Below, in pieces: positions 23,326 through 35,927 of a stretch of DNA of 64,000 bases. Position 1 is the first letter of the stretch. The number at the start of each line of letters is the position of its first letter. The stretch covers positions 27,611,201-27,675,200 of the forward strand of contig CP099846.1 in NCBI GenBank assembly GCA_030062745.1, written 5' to 3'. The stretch comes from Capitulum mitella. Taxonomy: Eukaryota; Arthropoda; Thecostraca; Pollicipedomorpha; Pollicipedidae. Below the pieces are notes generated by a model that had not been told where the DNA came from, made no database searches, and worked only from the letters and a program-made list of their open reading frames with translations. The translations under genes were made by a program, and so were the position numbers.

Positions 23326-26060
23326 CTGTAAACGCGAAACTCGTGGTTGGCTCCTGCAGGGTGTCCTCCATGCCTGACAAGCATTTGTAGCAGAGCTTTG
23401 CGCTTGGTGTAAAAGTTTGGTGCTAGCGGCCTTACTTGCGCCCATATTTATCTTTGTTCAATAATGTTCTGTTCAAGAATATCTTTGTAAATAGCCCGTC
23501 ACTCGCCAAAAAAGTCGCAAAAAAATCGCAGAGCTTCCAATAATCACACCTAGATTCTTGTCAACAAATACTTGCCACTAACAGCACTAGCACTTAACTA
23601 CGTCACATGCGTCACGGAGCCTGCACATGCTGAGCCTCAACAGTCACAGTCTGTTGAGGCCAGAAACAGTTCTTACGTGGTGCCGACAAACGGAGATGAT
23701 AAAATATGATGGAGCAATTATGCCATCACTTCAAATCAATCACGATACGCTTCCCAAACTAAGTGCTCTGGAAAGACAATGCTTTAACCAATGGATGGCC
23801 ATGAAGAAGAACGAAATCATCATAGCTGGCCGATATAAGGCTATGCAAAAGCTCAGAAGTTTTTGTTGGTGCATGCTATTTTTGTGTTTAAGAGAGGAGC
23901 TAGGCGAATAGACGAGATAGTTCACACAAGCTAACGATTGGCGCAAAAGTGACACTTTAATCGAAGCACCGTTCGGTAATAATTAGTTGTTGACTATTGA
24001 ATAACCAAACGCGGCCGCACCAGATGGGCCCGCGTACCAGCGACAGCCGATACCACGTCGCCACATCCCGTCCACCGCCCCTGCTCAGTCGCTTAATCTT
24101 CCAGATTTCCAGGAGGTACTTTTGAAATGTTCTGGCTACCATCGTCGTCGCCGCCTACCTCTGGTAGGTAGCGAAGTGTTCTGGCTACCTCATCGTCGAT
24201 TAGCCCGGTGTCATAAATAAGAGTTTGAGGTATTTTCCGACGACGAAATAGCGAGGAAGTCAAAATTTTGGACATGAGAAGTCTCTGCATACAGATGTCG
24301 TAAGGTGGAGTGAAATGGGCAATGCATAACTAAATAATGACTGACCGTTTTCAATGGGTGGCCTCAGAGATATTTTGGAGAATCAACCAGTTGGGTACGA
24401 AACAAGTGGGCGTTAAATTGCGACATGCTTTCTCTCAGCCAGGTACGGAGAATATTGCTTAATTTTGAGCCAAAGGAATAATAATCTGTCGGAATGATTA
24501 CCCCATGATGCTGACATACCGAACACGGAAATGGTCCTCCAGATATGCAAGTGCGGATGGAAAGCGGTAGCAAATTTCAAAGTCGCACTGCAGCCGGTAC
24601 GGCCGATCTTCGAACAGCACTAAGGCAGTTGCGAGAAGAGTGCGAAAATAGGCACCTCGAGGATTGAGGCCCATGTCAAATTCCTCTCTTGGGGAAGAAT
24701 GGATCTAATGTAAGCCGGGATGTGTGGCTGTTGCTCAGACAGGTTGTAAACAGTGATATTTTGCGTACATCACGTCAGGGAAGTGCAGCCCAAGTCAAGT
24801 CTTCGTTTTCTGGTCGGTGTGTTCTGCAGCGCCCTTGTCACAAGTTTCGCGTCCCTGTTTTGAAGTATTTTGAGACGAAGAGTATCGGTTAATGTCATGT
24901 TTTTATCGTAAACGGCGCCATATTATCCAAAATAAGTCTAATTTATACCTTGTATACTTGGTCGAGAATGGACCATGGAATGACTGGGGCTAAATTGGTA
25001 TATGGGACATGATGCTATGTTTTTTTTTATAAGGTCCTGTATGTGTTGACGGAAATGGAGACATTCTGAGACAGTACTTTCATGATGTTTGCGACTGTCT
25101 GAAAAAGGAAAACGCTGGCCGTCAAACACCAGGTAGGGAACATGTATCGTTCCGTTGGTAAACGTTTGCCGAACGTTTTAGAAGCATTAAGTGTGATCGA
25201 CCACTTTCAGCCATATCTGTGAAGTATCATTTCACGTTACTGATGCAAGACACCATATAGAACGGCTACATGTTTGATATCTTTCAGACGCTAATTGGCT
25301 TTCAGACATCTTTGTCTGATTCCCTTCACTAAAGATTCTGGGGACTAAATGTTAAACATTTACTAGATATTTCCTAGACCTTAGAACCTGGTCAGATTTA
25401 AGAGTCTTGGGAAAAATATTTAGAACATGAGAAATCTAGAAAACAATAAAAAATGGCTGTTTTCCGATACCAAAACTTTACAGCCATGAAGTGAACTTCG
25501 TTACCGCAATGTGAGTTATGCGCGGCAAATTTAGAGACGCTTAAAATATCTGAAACTTCCAGTCCTTTAACGTCTTGTTGACACTCCGAACTAAAATTTT
25601 TGTCTGTCTATAGCATGAGCAGAATTCGCTCATTTGGAAGCAGTGGCCATACGTAAGAGTCCTCCGCTAAAAATGATAATTTTTGGTTGTTGTGGCAATA
25701 ATGCACGATCGCCACCATCAGTAACACCGGATGCTAACACTCACACAGACTTGAGGTGTGGCTCCGAAGGAAAGCGTGAGAGTATACGAAGATCCTGAAT
25801 TTCAGGAAGGAAAGGGCGTGTTAAGGGCGATCAGCCCTCCCGGACGGTCGTTGAGTTAGCTTAGTCATTTCATGGGGAAGCCTGGAAACAGCAATGCCAC
25901 GTCTCCAAACACATCCGTGGGCACTGCAAAGCGAAAAGACGCATGAAAACATTCTTTAGAGGTCACTTTTAAAGATTCTGAGGATCCAGCTCAACGGGAT
26001 TAAGTTTTGAGTTCCGAAGCCTATCTTTGATATTCCCGCATTATTTTGCAACAAGGCTTG

Positions 26061-26116
<56 letters not shown>

Positions 26117-27834
26117 GTGTGTGTGTTTCTTCCACGCATTCCGCATCACTTAAACATCTGTCTTTCACCCAAGCTGCGAAACTGATCAGATCAGTTCGAA
26201 GGCGAGTTCTCTAGCCAACACCAAAGCTACCACCTACAGGAGACGGTTTCTCGCACCGCAAACGCGGTGCCAACCGCTGGAGGGGAATACTCGAGGCGCG
26301 GACTCATCGACCTGCGGAGGGCGCTGGAACCCCTGTGTAATCGATAGCACGGCAGCCGTCGTGCTTTTCATGCCAGAGGAACGCCAGACGCGTGCTGTAG
26401 TTGAGGCCACCCGCTGTGCGTAAGAACAAGACGCTGATTGCGTCGATGCCCGCGTTTTCTGGCTTGATCCGGTGCAAAGTAAGAGGTAGCTGCGGCCGCG
26501 GGGCACGCTCGGTGACTTTTGGGGACTCTTAACAGCCCAGGCGGTTAAGCGCGTACGCGTGCGCTACGTAACTGGGACGGTCGATGTTGCCACTGAACAG
26601 CACGCGGGCGCTCGCAGCGCGGACGGGGTAGAGTGCAGAGTGAACGCCGGACAGAGTGCCCGGCGTTTTACCAAGGAGACGGCGAGTGCTTCAACAAGGC
26701 CGGAATGTTTTTGATGCGACTTCGATGTGATTTCTCGATGTGATTTTCGAAGCTCTAGTCATGGTCAATACGGGCCGTGGCCGAGCTGGGATAAGCGACA
26801 ACAATGAAACAAATGGCAAGCGTTTGCGCGTCCTTCGTAACAATTGTTGTATGTCATGTTTTTGGCAATCTGATATAGTGATGTTATTTAGATAGATAGA
26901 TTAAAAAACAGCAAATAGTGGTTTTTAAAATGATCTGTTGTCGTCTCAAAAATATTCATGTGGTTTCTAAGATGGCCTTTTCATGGATGATGGCTTATCA
27001 GCTAAAAGCAAAAGCATCAGTTTTACTGTGAAGCATTTTGCCCAGTGCACCATTTCGGTTTCCGAAACAAAATGCTGAGGGTGATTGACACTCATAGTTT
27101 TCAGCGACTGCAGGCCTGTGGCGGAGCTCATACTCAAATGCGCACGGAATTTTGTGAACTTGCCGGAACCACTGAAGTACTTCAAAAATAGTTTCAAAAT
27201 GAATGATCAATTATCTTTAGTTTACCTTTAGTTTGTACAAGAACCCGCAGCTGGAGGTTCAATGCTATCGCGGTAAAATGGGACAAATATAAGCGGGCAA
27301 AGACAAAGGACTGCTTTCCATATTCAGCAAAAGGAGCGCTTCTGAATAAGTTGACAATTTGTACCAGACCGTCACGTTTGTCCGGCCAATATTTCATCGT
27401 TCTCTTTCACTGTTTCTTTGACACCATGAGACACAAAGCACACCTGACTGGACAGCTCACCAACAGCCAATGACATAACAAACCAGCCGCAGGGTGCCGA
27501 GCGGGGTCGTGGCCGAGCACCATAAGGCGAAATATTTCCCGTGAAGCTGCCAATCACGAGGTGGGAATATGATGGGGAGGCAAAGAGGTCCACGGTATGG
27601 TACCCTGCACAGCTGCACGGCTCGTCCCCAGCACCATCGGCCATGCCACACGGCGGCCGGTTACATATCATTCCCGCTCAGGAATCTTACAGAAGGTGAG
27701 ATCGCGTGACTGGGCATATCCTGGACCGTGCACATGCGATGGTCAGGTGTTACACCGGTAGCCGACAATGAAATAGGTTCGTGCAGCAGCTGTGAAAAAG
27801 AGAGTGCGCATCGCCCTCATTCGTGAAGTTCAAG
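23326..27834. other. Proximal part of sulfotransferase intron 2
   Basis: Mostly unique AT-rich intronic DNA. It contains a local direct repeat TGTTCTGGCTACC (24129 and 24178), a (TA)n tract with a (GT)n tail at 26067-26125, and a hairpin AACGCCGG...CCGGCGTT at about 26644-26668. No gene is supported on either strand. Confidence 0.45.
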
Positions 27835-27838
27835 TTAA

Positions 27839-29033
27839 CCCTATTCCCGGCAGCGGGGGGGGGCTGAATTCGCCCCCCTCGGGTTTTTGCTTGCCAATTC
27901 CATGATTTTTGACAGAGCTCCACGAAACTTAGTGGATTTTCCTAGTTATTCTTTCTACGTGCTGCGACAAAATTTCGAAATTCTATTTGCTCAGGGGCGG
28001 AGCCAGGCAACTTTTTTGGGAGGCACCTCAGACCATTTTTCGCCCTGTTGAAGGTAAAAGGAAGATGACTGTCAAAAATAGCGTTTTTTTTAAGAAAATT
28101 TAAAATTTTCTATGGATGTATAGCAAAATAGTTGGGCAACGTGCGGATACAGTTTTATTTATTTGAGGTCACTTTACAAGGTCAGGTCAAGGTCAAAAGT
28201 CAAAATTTTTATAGTAATAATTTAAGCGCTATTTTTTGAAATGCCAAACCCGGAATATTTACGACGTAAAAGCGTGCCCTCTACTTGTGTATCAAGTTCC
28301 ACCTTGATATCAGGTCGGGTCACGGAGCTATGACCTAAAACGTCAGTGCGCGCACCCTATATCACAAAAGTCGTAAAATGGAACTTTTGAAACAGAGTGA
28401 CTTTGAATGACTGGAGACGTTTCCAGGTAATATTAAATGCACACGAGATCTTTTCAAGTGATTCCAAGGTCACTGGAGGTCATTTGAGGTCAAAGGTCAC
28501 AAGCTGGTCTGAAGAACATGTGATCATGACAGTTCCCCTTTTTCATGTCCCTGGCGACGCCTGTGCTAACATTAGACGAACATTGTAATACGATTCGTAC
28601 TGCTTTAGCATAACATGACTAGCAGAAGCCAAAAAAGCGCTTTTACTTTTTATGAACATTCAGTTGTTGAAAAACTAATCTTCCCGTTTTCAAAACCCTG
28701 TGAACGTCTAATATTTTTTTTTTAATTTCAGACGTGTGTACCGATGGCAAAAGTCGCATCCATAATCTCTCGATTCATGGCAATTTCATCAAAATTGGTC
28801 CGTAAACGACGGAGTCCAAACGTACCCCCCATTTGGATATTTTTGCACTCCTGTAAGCACCCCTTTCAAAATTTTGAAACGTTCTTTTTTAAGTGTAGGT
28901 TACGTCATGGCAAATCGATTGCCGTTTGTTGCGATGAAATCGGATGAGCAGTTCTCGAGATCTCAGGGGAGCCGAATCCCCCCCCCCCACTGCCGAGAAT
29001 CGGTCCATACCGTGTAGCCCTCCGGAAATAGGG
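27839..29033 (+). mobile_element. MITE family M1, copy C (TTAA target), within sulfotransferase intron 2
   Basis: TTAA at 27835-27838 and 29034-29037 flanks termini CCCTATTCCCGGCAG and, inward from the right, CCCTATTTCCGGAGGG. The element is 1195 bp, non-coding, and inserted antisense to the host gene. It carries the best preserved nuclear-receptor half-site arrays of the family (28164-28195 and 28467-28499). Confidence 0.9.
28467..28499 (+). promoter_or_regulatory. Nuclear-receptor array DR4-DR4-DR1 inside MITE copy C
   Basis: Four perfect AGGTCA half-sites in 33 bases start at 28467, 28477, 28487 and 28494, with spacers CTGG, TTTG and A. Upstream, at 28164-28195, are four more, including TCAAGGTCA (28187-28195), the extended half-site bound by FTZ-F1/SF-1 and ERR monomers. 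DR1 is the classic RXR/USP-HNF4 spacing, and DR4 the LXR/TR-type spacing that EcR/USP also tolerates. Function in vivo is not shown by sequence. Confidence 0.6.
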
Positions 29034-29037
29034 TTAA

Positions 29038-31729
29038 ACTTCGAAAAAGCGAGAAAAATAATGTACAGATTTCTTTATGTAAATGTGACGCCCGAAGCCA
29101 ACGTCAACATCTTTTGGAGTTACTTCACCTATAGTGTTTACGGAATATATCTTTATTCCACTTGATATTCTACTTAAGTGAATACAACCTTTTGAATGCA
29201 CCCATTCGATTTAAGGTGGTAATGTATGGCGTGTTAGGTAATGTGGTGGCATCATGAGTGATCTGGAGAATTGAACTGAGAATCGAATTGCGCCAAACAA
29301 CAGGTTTCTGGTCTAAATTGGGCTATGGCCAGATTAAAAGAAAATGCTTGCTCTCAAATTTAATTGAACGGAATAATGAGAACTAAAACTCAGAAAAACA
29401 CCGCCCCAGGGAAATTTAAAAGTGAACTCATTGGAATATGTCAGAGGACAACTGCTTGCAGAATATTTTGTAACTTGCTGTCAGCAACATAAGACGACCA
29501 ATGCCAGTTATAGCATAATATGTCATTACTTCGGCGGCATTTTTTGCATTATATATTTACTGAAAATAGAAGGCAAGATGGAATTGTCCTTAAGCTCACA
29601 ATATCATAATAAACTCATTATAAGCTCATAATATATTCTGGACATTATGGACTTAAGGCCAATTCTATCTTACCTTATTACAACAATCATGTTCACCCAA
29701 GCGCTCAAGTATGTTGATACTTGGAAATATGTTTAGTCACGGAAAAACATCGCTTTGGAGCAAATTTAAAAGTAAGCGCACGCAGGTGGAGACGGTGGAG
29801 GAGAACAAACGGAAAAAACTCGCACTATGCTTCTGAGTATGAATGAATTGGGTGCAAAGACATAAAGGTACGAAGAACCGCTATCAGTAGTTTAACAGAC
29901 CTGGTAATACTGTGACGGAGATTTGAAATTTGCAAAGGTATACTGGGCTTCAGAGCATAAGAGACTAACAGAAACGCGTAACTTGAGTCTTTACGCGTAA
30001 CTTGAGCCAGTTTGTATATCCTATGCCAAACGCATGCATACACACTTGTAACGCATTCTGTCTGTGACGCCAAGATTTGTGAAACCAGAAGTATGCGTTT
30101 TAACGAGACATGCAAATTCATGCGTCTGAGTGATATATTACGCGGCAAGACATGAATAAAAATGCCACTGAATGACGTATTTGAAATCAGTGGCCCGAAA
30201 GCTTTTTTATGTTGATTTTCAAGTGAACTAATACACACCATAAGTTCATTAGACCAGAGCGTATAGCTGCACAAATTTGTGTCAGTAATGATAATGTTGA
30301 TGCGCGGTTGCAGGGCCACATTTGCGGTCTTTAAACAACTGTCAGTGAGCATTGATGTGGCAATATATTACAATTCTTTGACAAGCAATAACCTTGCGAC
30401 ATTTTGAAGGCAAGACCGTACACAGTCGGGCCGTGTTGCCATGCAAGTAAAACCTCAAACCTTCATTGGCAAAGAACCAGGAGGACATTCAACCTCACAG
30501 ATGACAGGCCAAACGGTATTTAAGACAAACGTTATAATTGGTCGAAAGGTCAGAGTGCAATGCGTATACGCTGTGAGGAATAAATCATAACAGTGATCTG
30601 ATGATGCTGAAAAGCAATGTCCTCATTACTACCCAGCCGACATTTCCGGTGGGCCCCGACTGAACACGGCACTTGGCAGACCGGCAAGGGTCCTGTATAG
30701 CCGCCACCGGCATCGTCGGGAACGTTGACTCAGCCGACTGCCCAGTCGGAACTCAGCACGGGTCCAGTGCTTCACGCACCACGTGACAGCACAGGCGATC
30801 CCCTCATTGTTGCCCAGTCTGCGCCCGGTCGGGATTCAGTCGGGCCCCAGTTGCAGAAGAATGCTGTAACTTCTGAGAATTCAAATGTATTTTCTTGCCA
30901 TATAGTTTTCATTATCCATCTGCAGTATTTTGGGCGAGATGATTTCTGCTTACGGGATAAATTTGAAATGCATTTTTTTAGCATGAAGGAAACAGACAAG
31001 AGATTAGCAAAGATAGGCATGGGTGTTTCGAAATTTAGTGGTACTATACGATCAGTCTGGTGTTAAAGCTGAATCATGGGGCAGCCGTGGTCCACTTCCG
31101 CTGCAAGCCGTCGAATCAGTGCAGTGCGTGCATTAAATGCATTTACGTCGGATTGAACTGTTAAAACTCGCTTGAACAGCAACAGCAGGGTAAACATTGG
31201 GAAATGAAACCAGAGCTTCAACCAGGTAAAACCAACAAGTGAGTGAGAAGGCGTTGCCATGTCGCGTTAAGGTACGGTTTTTGGCCGAGCCAAGTTTGTA
31301 CCACCCACATGGTCTCATATCAACAGTCCTGCTTTTTTCCCTGAATGATTTGTGTATCAGAAATAAGTGTCATGGTAGGTTTTAAATTTGTGAGTAACTG
31401 TAGCCTTCAAATGTAGAGGAAGTTTTTTCATTGCACAAAGGACGTCCTTAACTGGAAAATAATCGATGTAGTTATAATAGGAAGCGACATAATCGGAATG
31501 CATCGTGCATCCCCAAGACAGACAGAGGAAGATTTTCTGTCAGCTAGAGAAATATATCCATTAATGTATATATATTCGTATACGCAGGGGGCAATCCATT
31601 TGTCATACATGCTTCGTTAAATCTGGCCGTATACCCGACATCAATACGCTTCTTTACAGGTGCCTAAGCTTTCTTGCAGACCTGTTCTCTTCAACACATG
31701 AGTTAGAGGTTATAGCACTTAGTTTTGCT
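29038..31729. other. Intronic DNA (sulfotransferase intron 2) without recognisable genes
   Basis: AT-rich with only short open frames, plus a doubled ACGCGTAACTTGAG near 29978-30007. A GC-rich patch at 30630-30860 has repeated CCCAGTCGGA/CCGGTCGGGA-type words but no protein signal. Confidence 0.4.
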
Positions 31730-32490
31730 ACCTGCAACATTGTAATTTTTTCGCTACTGAACTTATAATGATTTTATGCAGATTTCAGCATAGCGAGTAA
31801 ATTGGTGGCATCTGTTTGACGTTCTGCATGACCGGTGTGAAGATATTGGCTTTCGCAATGCTGTGCGACATTCCGTGGAAATGTGCTACATGGGACAAAC
31901 TGACTTTGTAGTGTCATCCTACTTGTCACTATCTGTAGTATCATCCTAAGATGTCATATGGAGGTCATTAGTGTGCTTATGTTACTCCTAATTTGAAAGC
32001 ACAAAATGTTGTAATATTGCAAGTGCACCATAAATGGGTTCATTTTAAGGCTTCCTTACATCTAACGTTCTCCAAAAGTGTCTTTTTAGAATCTCGGTGT
32101 CAGTTGGGTTAGAAAACATGTTCTGCATGACACGACATTACGAGGCTTTCACCCAACCTGTGGCTTCGACCTTTTATGACCTTGGATCAGGTGTCACTTA
32201 AAATATGAGACTAAGCTGCTAGAAACGTATGGCTACGCAGACTTCACTATCGGTCTGTTTTTCATTGTGACAAAACGACTCTGGGGAAAATGGTCATTTT
32301 TCCGTATTTGACCTGACCTGTGATTTCACTAGTGATCCAAAATTACGAACAATGTATATGTCACAGGACTACAAGGTTCGACGCTATCGATTGGCGCCAG
32401 TCGTCCGTCAGATCGGACGATTGGTTTTCGAGATAGACGGGGGTTAAACGCCCCCCCCCCAGACCAATCAGTTGAAAGTGGCAAAATACC
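31730..32490 (+). repeat. Dispersed repeat family R2, copy 2
   Basis: Homologous to 9590-10330. It is followed by a G/C-rich tail and GGGACCGGG|TTAA at about 32509-32517, which resembles a right terminus of a TTAA-targeting element. No matching left end with TTAA was found upstream, so its limits are unresolved. Confidence 0.65.
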
Positions 32491-33023
32491 CCAGCCAATG
32501 ACGGGACCGGGTTAACACGCGCACCGCAAGGGCAGAAGGGCGCTTTTGTGTCCCTCCTCGAATCTTTTTCTTGTACATCTTTCTTTGCAGATCAAATTTC
32601 GAACAACACCGGACACCGGACAGAGAACGGATGTGAGCGGGCCGCTGCTGCTTTGTAGCATTTATGACAATTTGATAACTGGTCGACTGACGCTAAAAAA
32701 ATCGGAAATCGGCCATACATTCTTGGAATTTGAAGCATTTGAAGTCAAACAAGCATAAAAGTAACGTTTGTGGCAGACAGCTGGAAACTTTGCGAAAGGA
32801 CAAGCGCTCTGCGTAAGATTACAATTTGAACATTATCAGACATCATTCGGGGATAACTGAGGATGACGAATGCGCCAAGAGCAAAGCCAAAGTCAATCAA
32901 GGTCATAACAGGCCAAGACCAATCAACTTGGGGTCTGATCCAGCTTTGCTTTGCAACATGTCGACTTGTATAAAATATGTATTCAAAGAAACTAATAAAA
33001 ACAAGTTTGCGTACAATGAAACG

Positions 33024-33026
<3 letters not shown>

Positions 33027-33071
<45 letters not shown>
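33027..33071. repeat. (TA)n microsatellite
   Basis: About 22 TA units. The adjacent GTATTATTGTATTATTG / AAGTTGTATT words (33150-33195) are also low-complexity. Confidence 0.95.
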
Positions 33072-33075
<4 letters not shown>

Positions 33076-34044
33076 AACAAATATATAGTGTTTTTGTTTT
33101 GCAACTATCAAATCTTGTACATGGATTCGTTATAACGAAGTAATTTAAGTTGTATTATTGTATTATTGTTAAGTTGTATTAAGTTGTATTACTGTAATTG
33201 TCATAAAATTCGCTTTGGGTCAAAGACTTTATCCAAGATCAATGACATCGCTTCACTTCATTTGACTTTGCGGAGGTCAGTAAACACCGAAACTAACTAA
33301 ACGTACTGATGTTGGCTACATTCACTGGATGTACGCAAAATGGCGCGTTAAGCGCCCTTACTTGCACTCAGTCTTCATCAGTGTCCGGTGTTATTCGAAC
33401 TTTGGTCTGCAAAGGTAAAAATAGCGTCATAGGTCAATCATCACTCATGACTTCAACCCAAAATTGTTATTCAAAACCTCAAATGACTGGAAATTGCCGT
33501 ATTCCACGTTTCTAAGCTTTAACATGCGCCCTTTTCCCGTTTTCCGAACTTTTGGCGTCATTTGACTTTGTAGATATAAACCAAGGGTCATGAAAGGCGC
33601 AACCAATGTAGCTGTTTATCACCCCACACAACCCTGAAAATTCCGTGTCTTTAGCTCTTTTCACTTCCGAGATTGAGGAACACAAAAGTGCCTCCTCCTT
33701 TCCAGTGCGCGTTAACGCGAAACCAGCTGTCACTGCGGGTGTTAAAAGCCCTCTTGCGGACAAAAAGTGCATCGAAACATTCATAACGAGCTAAGCGTCA
33801 CATCGGTTACTAAGAATATGGTACATTTTTTGACAATAGCACACACTGAGAAAGATCAGCATTACTTTAAAACTTTATATGCTTAAAATCATTTTCTGGA
33901 TGGCGAAGCTGCCCAGCAAAAAATATAGACATGTTGTTCGACGCAGAGAAAATGACGCTAGATACCAGACCAACAGGTCAGTGGGTTTTGCTGGTAAGAC
34001 CGCCGACATGCCTGGCCGCTTCGTCGGCAGCCCAAACCACTCAC

Positions 34045-34188
34045 CGGCAAACGTGGAGCCACTCCTTGGCGACGACGAAAACAGAACAACGAACAGCGGA
34101 TTGTCACTGGAGGCCGGTCCACCGTCTGCAACGTACGTCCCGTCCGAGCTGCGCTGTCCACAGCGACCGTCCGCGCAACGACCGACCC
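34045..34188 (-). CDS. Carbohydrate 6-O-sulfotransferase, exon 2 (stem and 5'-PAPS-binding loop, residues 42-90)
   Basis: A 144-base exon bounded by a strong acceptor (GCGCCTTTCAG) and a strong donor (GTGAGT). Read in phase it has two bases finishing Arg42, 47 codons, and one base of Gly90. It encodes a Gly/Ser/Cys-containing stem, a buried strand PLFVVLFSSS and then PRSGSTF (residues 82-88), the 5'-phosphosulfate-binding loop that exon 3 lacks. Joined to exon 3 it gives GSTFAGEILTLPETTTYFFEP, whose spacing from the loop to the EP motif matches that of vertebrate CHST proteins. The frame is hidden because other frames are longer here. Intron 2 (34044 to 23326) is 10.7 kb and contains MITE copy C and repeat R2 copy 2. 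Confidence 0.88.
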
Positions 34189-34888
34189 CTGAAAGGCGCC
34201 AGCCGCCAGCGTCACGTTACCACACAGCAGACTTGTGTTCGACATCTTTTGGGTGTTCCGGATCAGGATTCAAGTCAGAGTGACTTGATCCGGATCAGCA
34301 TTTAAATCTCAGCTATTTTTAAAGGTGATCCAAATCAAATGTTATTCACACCAACTTTTAAAAAATGGACCCAGATCAAGCATTGATTCACGAGCTTTAT
34401 TGATTCGAATCAGCCATTGATTCAAAATACCAATTACATATAACCGTTATTGCACTTACAGTAAGAAATGCATATATAAATCTATATATGTATTTGAGAA
34501 ATTAGGCAGCAGGTTGTTGGATATGCAAGTTTCGTTAAAAACAACAGCACATTCGGCGTTGGTTATCCTTTTTGGGGTGCGTTTAACTTCTCGGATTATA
34601 TTCTTTGCTTCATCGGCGTGCTCGTGTAGGACGGTGCCTAGGATCACTATGATTAAGAAGCGCACAATTATGTCGTTCCTTCTATATTTTTATTCGTATC
34701 AATATCGACGTCTCGTCTTATCCTAAAACTTTTTCAAGAAATAAGTAATTGTATCCAAGTCTTTCTTACATTATTCAGCCTTGTGTGTCACGCTTTACAT
34801 AAAACACATTGTTCAATATTTGGACGCTGTTTGTAAATGAATGCAAACGCATGTATACACGCAATATACACATTCCGCACACGTCAGT

Positions 34889-34931
34889 CGGGTTTCGGTT
34901 TCGGTTTCGGTTTCGGTTTCGGTTTCGGTTC
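34889..34931 (+). repeat. (GGTTTC)n microsatellite
   Basis: Almost seven perfect copies of the hexamer GGTTTC. Because the unit is 6 bp, all frames stay open, which explains apparent peptides such as (GF)n or (VS)n. Confidence 0.95.
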
Positions 34932-34989
34932 GCCTGTTTATGCCATGGCCAAGAGGAGGACCCTCATACAGTGGCAGCGTTCTATTGAT

Positions 34990-35016
34990 ACACACACACA
35001 CACACACACATATATA

Positions 35017-35087
<71 letters not shown>

Positions 35088-35095
35088 GTGTGTGT
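34990..35095. repeat. (AC)n-(TA)n-(TG)n compound microsatellite
   Basis: ACACAC (about 34990-35009) passes into a long TA tract (to about 35083) and ends in GTGTGTGTG, giving near-perfect dyad symmetry at the edges. Confidence 0.95.
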
Positions 35096-35583
35096 GTGTG
35101 GCTGCTTTTGCTATTTTATGACTACATAGTGTGCAACCCAAGTCTGTAAAACGCATGGAAGGTGATACAATTTGTGTTACACTTTATATGCTATTGGAAA
35201 ATGGTGACATACGTTTAATCTAAATGCATATAAATGCACTGTAAGGAATATTGCATACGGTTAGATAGGATCTACCTTCTAGGTGCGTACTTCACTCAGA
35301 TAGCAGGCACGAATGCAGCGAAACATTAGTATGTACCAACATTAGAACATAACCACGGCACCCATAGCTTCGGGTGTTCAAACGTGACAGGCTTAGCTAC
35401 TGGCTACTGCTAGCTGAGCCTAGACGACTGCTTTCTGGAGAACATACTTAAGCCTGCCTGTTATGGGTAACGTTGGTATCTGCACCATTTGGCATCCTCT
35501 TCAATGTAATTTGATTTGGTGGACGGTTCCCACGGCTGCATTCTCCAAACTGACCCAGATCTAATGCGATTCGCTCGAACAAC

Positions 35584-35922
35584 ATGCGATTCTTGATTCA
35601 GATCAGATCCGGATCAGAATCAAGCAGAAGTCTGAGACACAGCGCTGGTTCCGGTGCGATCGCTCATCCCGGGCGACACAAGCCTCGATGTATTGCGTCC
35701 AAACGAACCAGGAGAGGCGTCCTGTCTGCACTCTCTACGCTCCACGACCTGTCGCTGAGTCATCCCCCAACCGACCCACCCAGTCCATCCGCCATCGACC
35801 ACATCATTCGCAGCAAAGCGGAACTTGCATCCCATGCGGGAGTGGTGGCCTGGAACACCAGCGAACACCACCTGATTTCAGTGGCCGCAACAGTCACACG
35901 GCCCGACGCGGCCGTGTGACTG
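35584..35922 (+). pseudogene. Remnant of a non-LTR retrotransposon (APE-type endonuclease, C-terminal part)
   Basis: The open frame ends with a stretch that fits the last blocks of an apurinic-like LINE endonuclease: SAIDHIIRS (the S-x-IDHI block) followed about 25 residues later by WNTSEHHLISV (the SDHH block, with Glu for Asp). Earlier blocks and the reverse transcriptase are not recognisable in frame, so the copy is truncated and dead. It stops at a perfect hairpin (35886-35927). It lies in sulfotransferase intron 1 in antisense orientation. The clade (I/Jockey/R1-like) cannot be fixed. Confidence 0.5.
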
Positions 35923-35927
35923 TTGCG
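35886..35927. repeat. Perfect 18-bp inverted repeat at the LINE remnant breakpoint
   Basis: CGCAACAGTCACACGGCC (35886-35903) is followed by a 6-base loop (CGACGC) and its exact reverse complement (35910-35927). The second arm brings the stop codon that ends the endonuclease frame. Confidence 0.97.

Noticed and set aside
23326-23380. Upstream ATG of the sulfotransferase last exon as the gene start
   Set aside because: A start at 23380 would lack the PAPS loop and signal anchor, and a good acceptor lies inside the frame at 23326-23329. The extra N-terminal codons are intronic.
26644-26668. GC hairpin followed by TTTT as a rho-independent terminator
   Set aside because: Eukaryotic intron DNA; bacterial-type termination is not expected.
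34837-35156. Tyr/Ile/His/Thr-rich frames over microsatellites (also near 26000, 33050, 38050 and 48300)
   Set aside because: Pure translation of (TA)n, (AC)n, (TG)n and (GGTTTC)n tracts.
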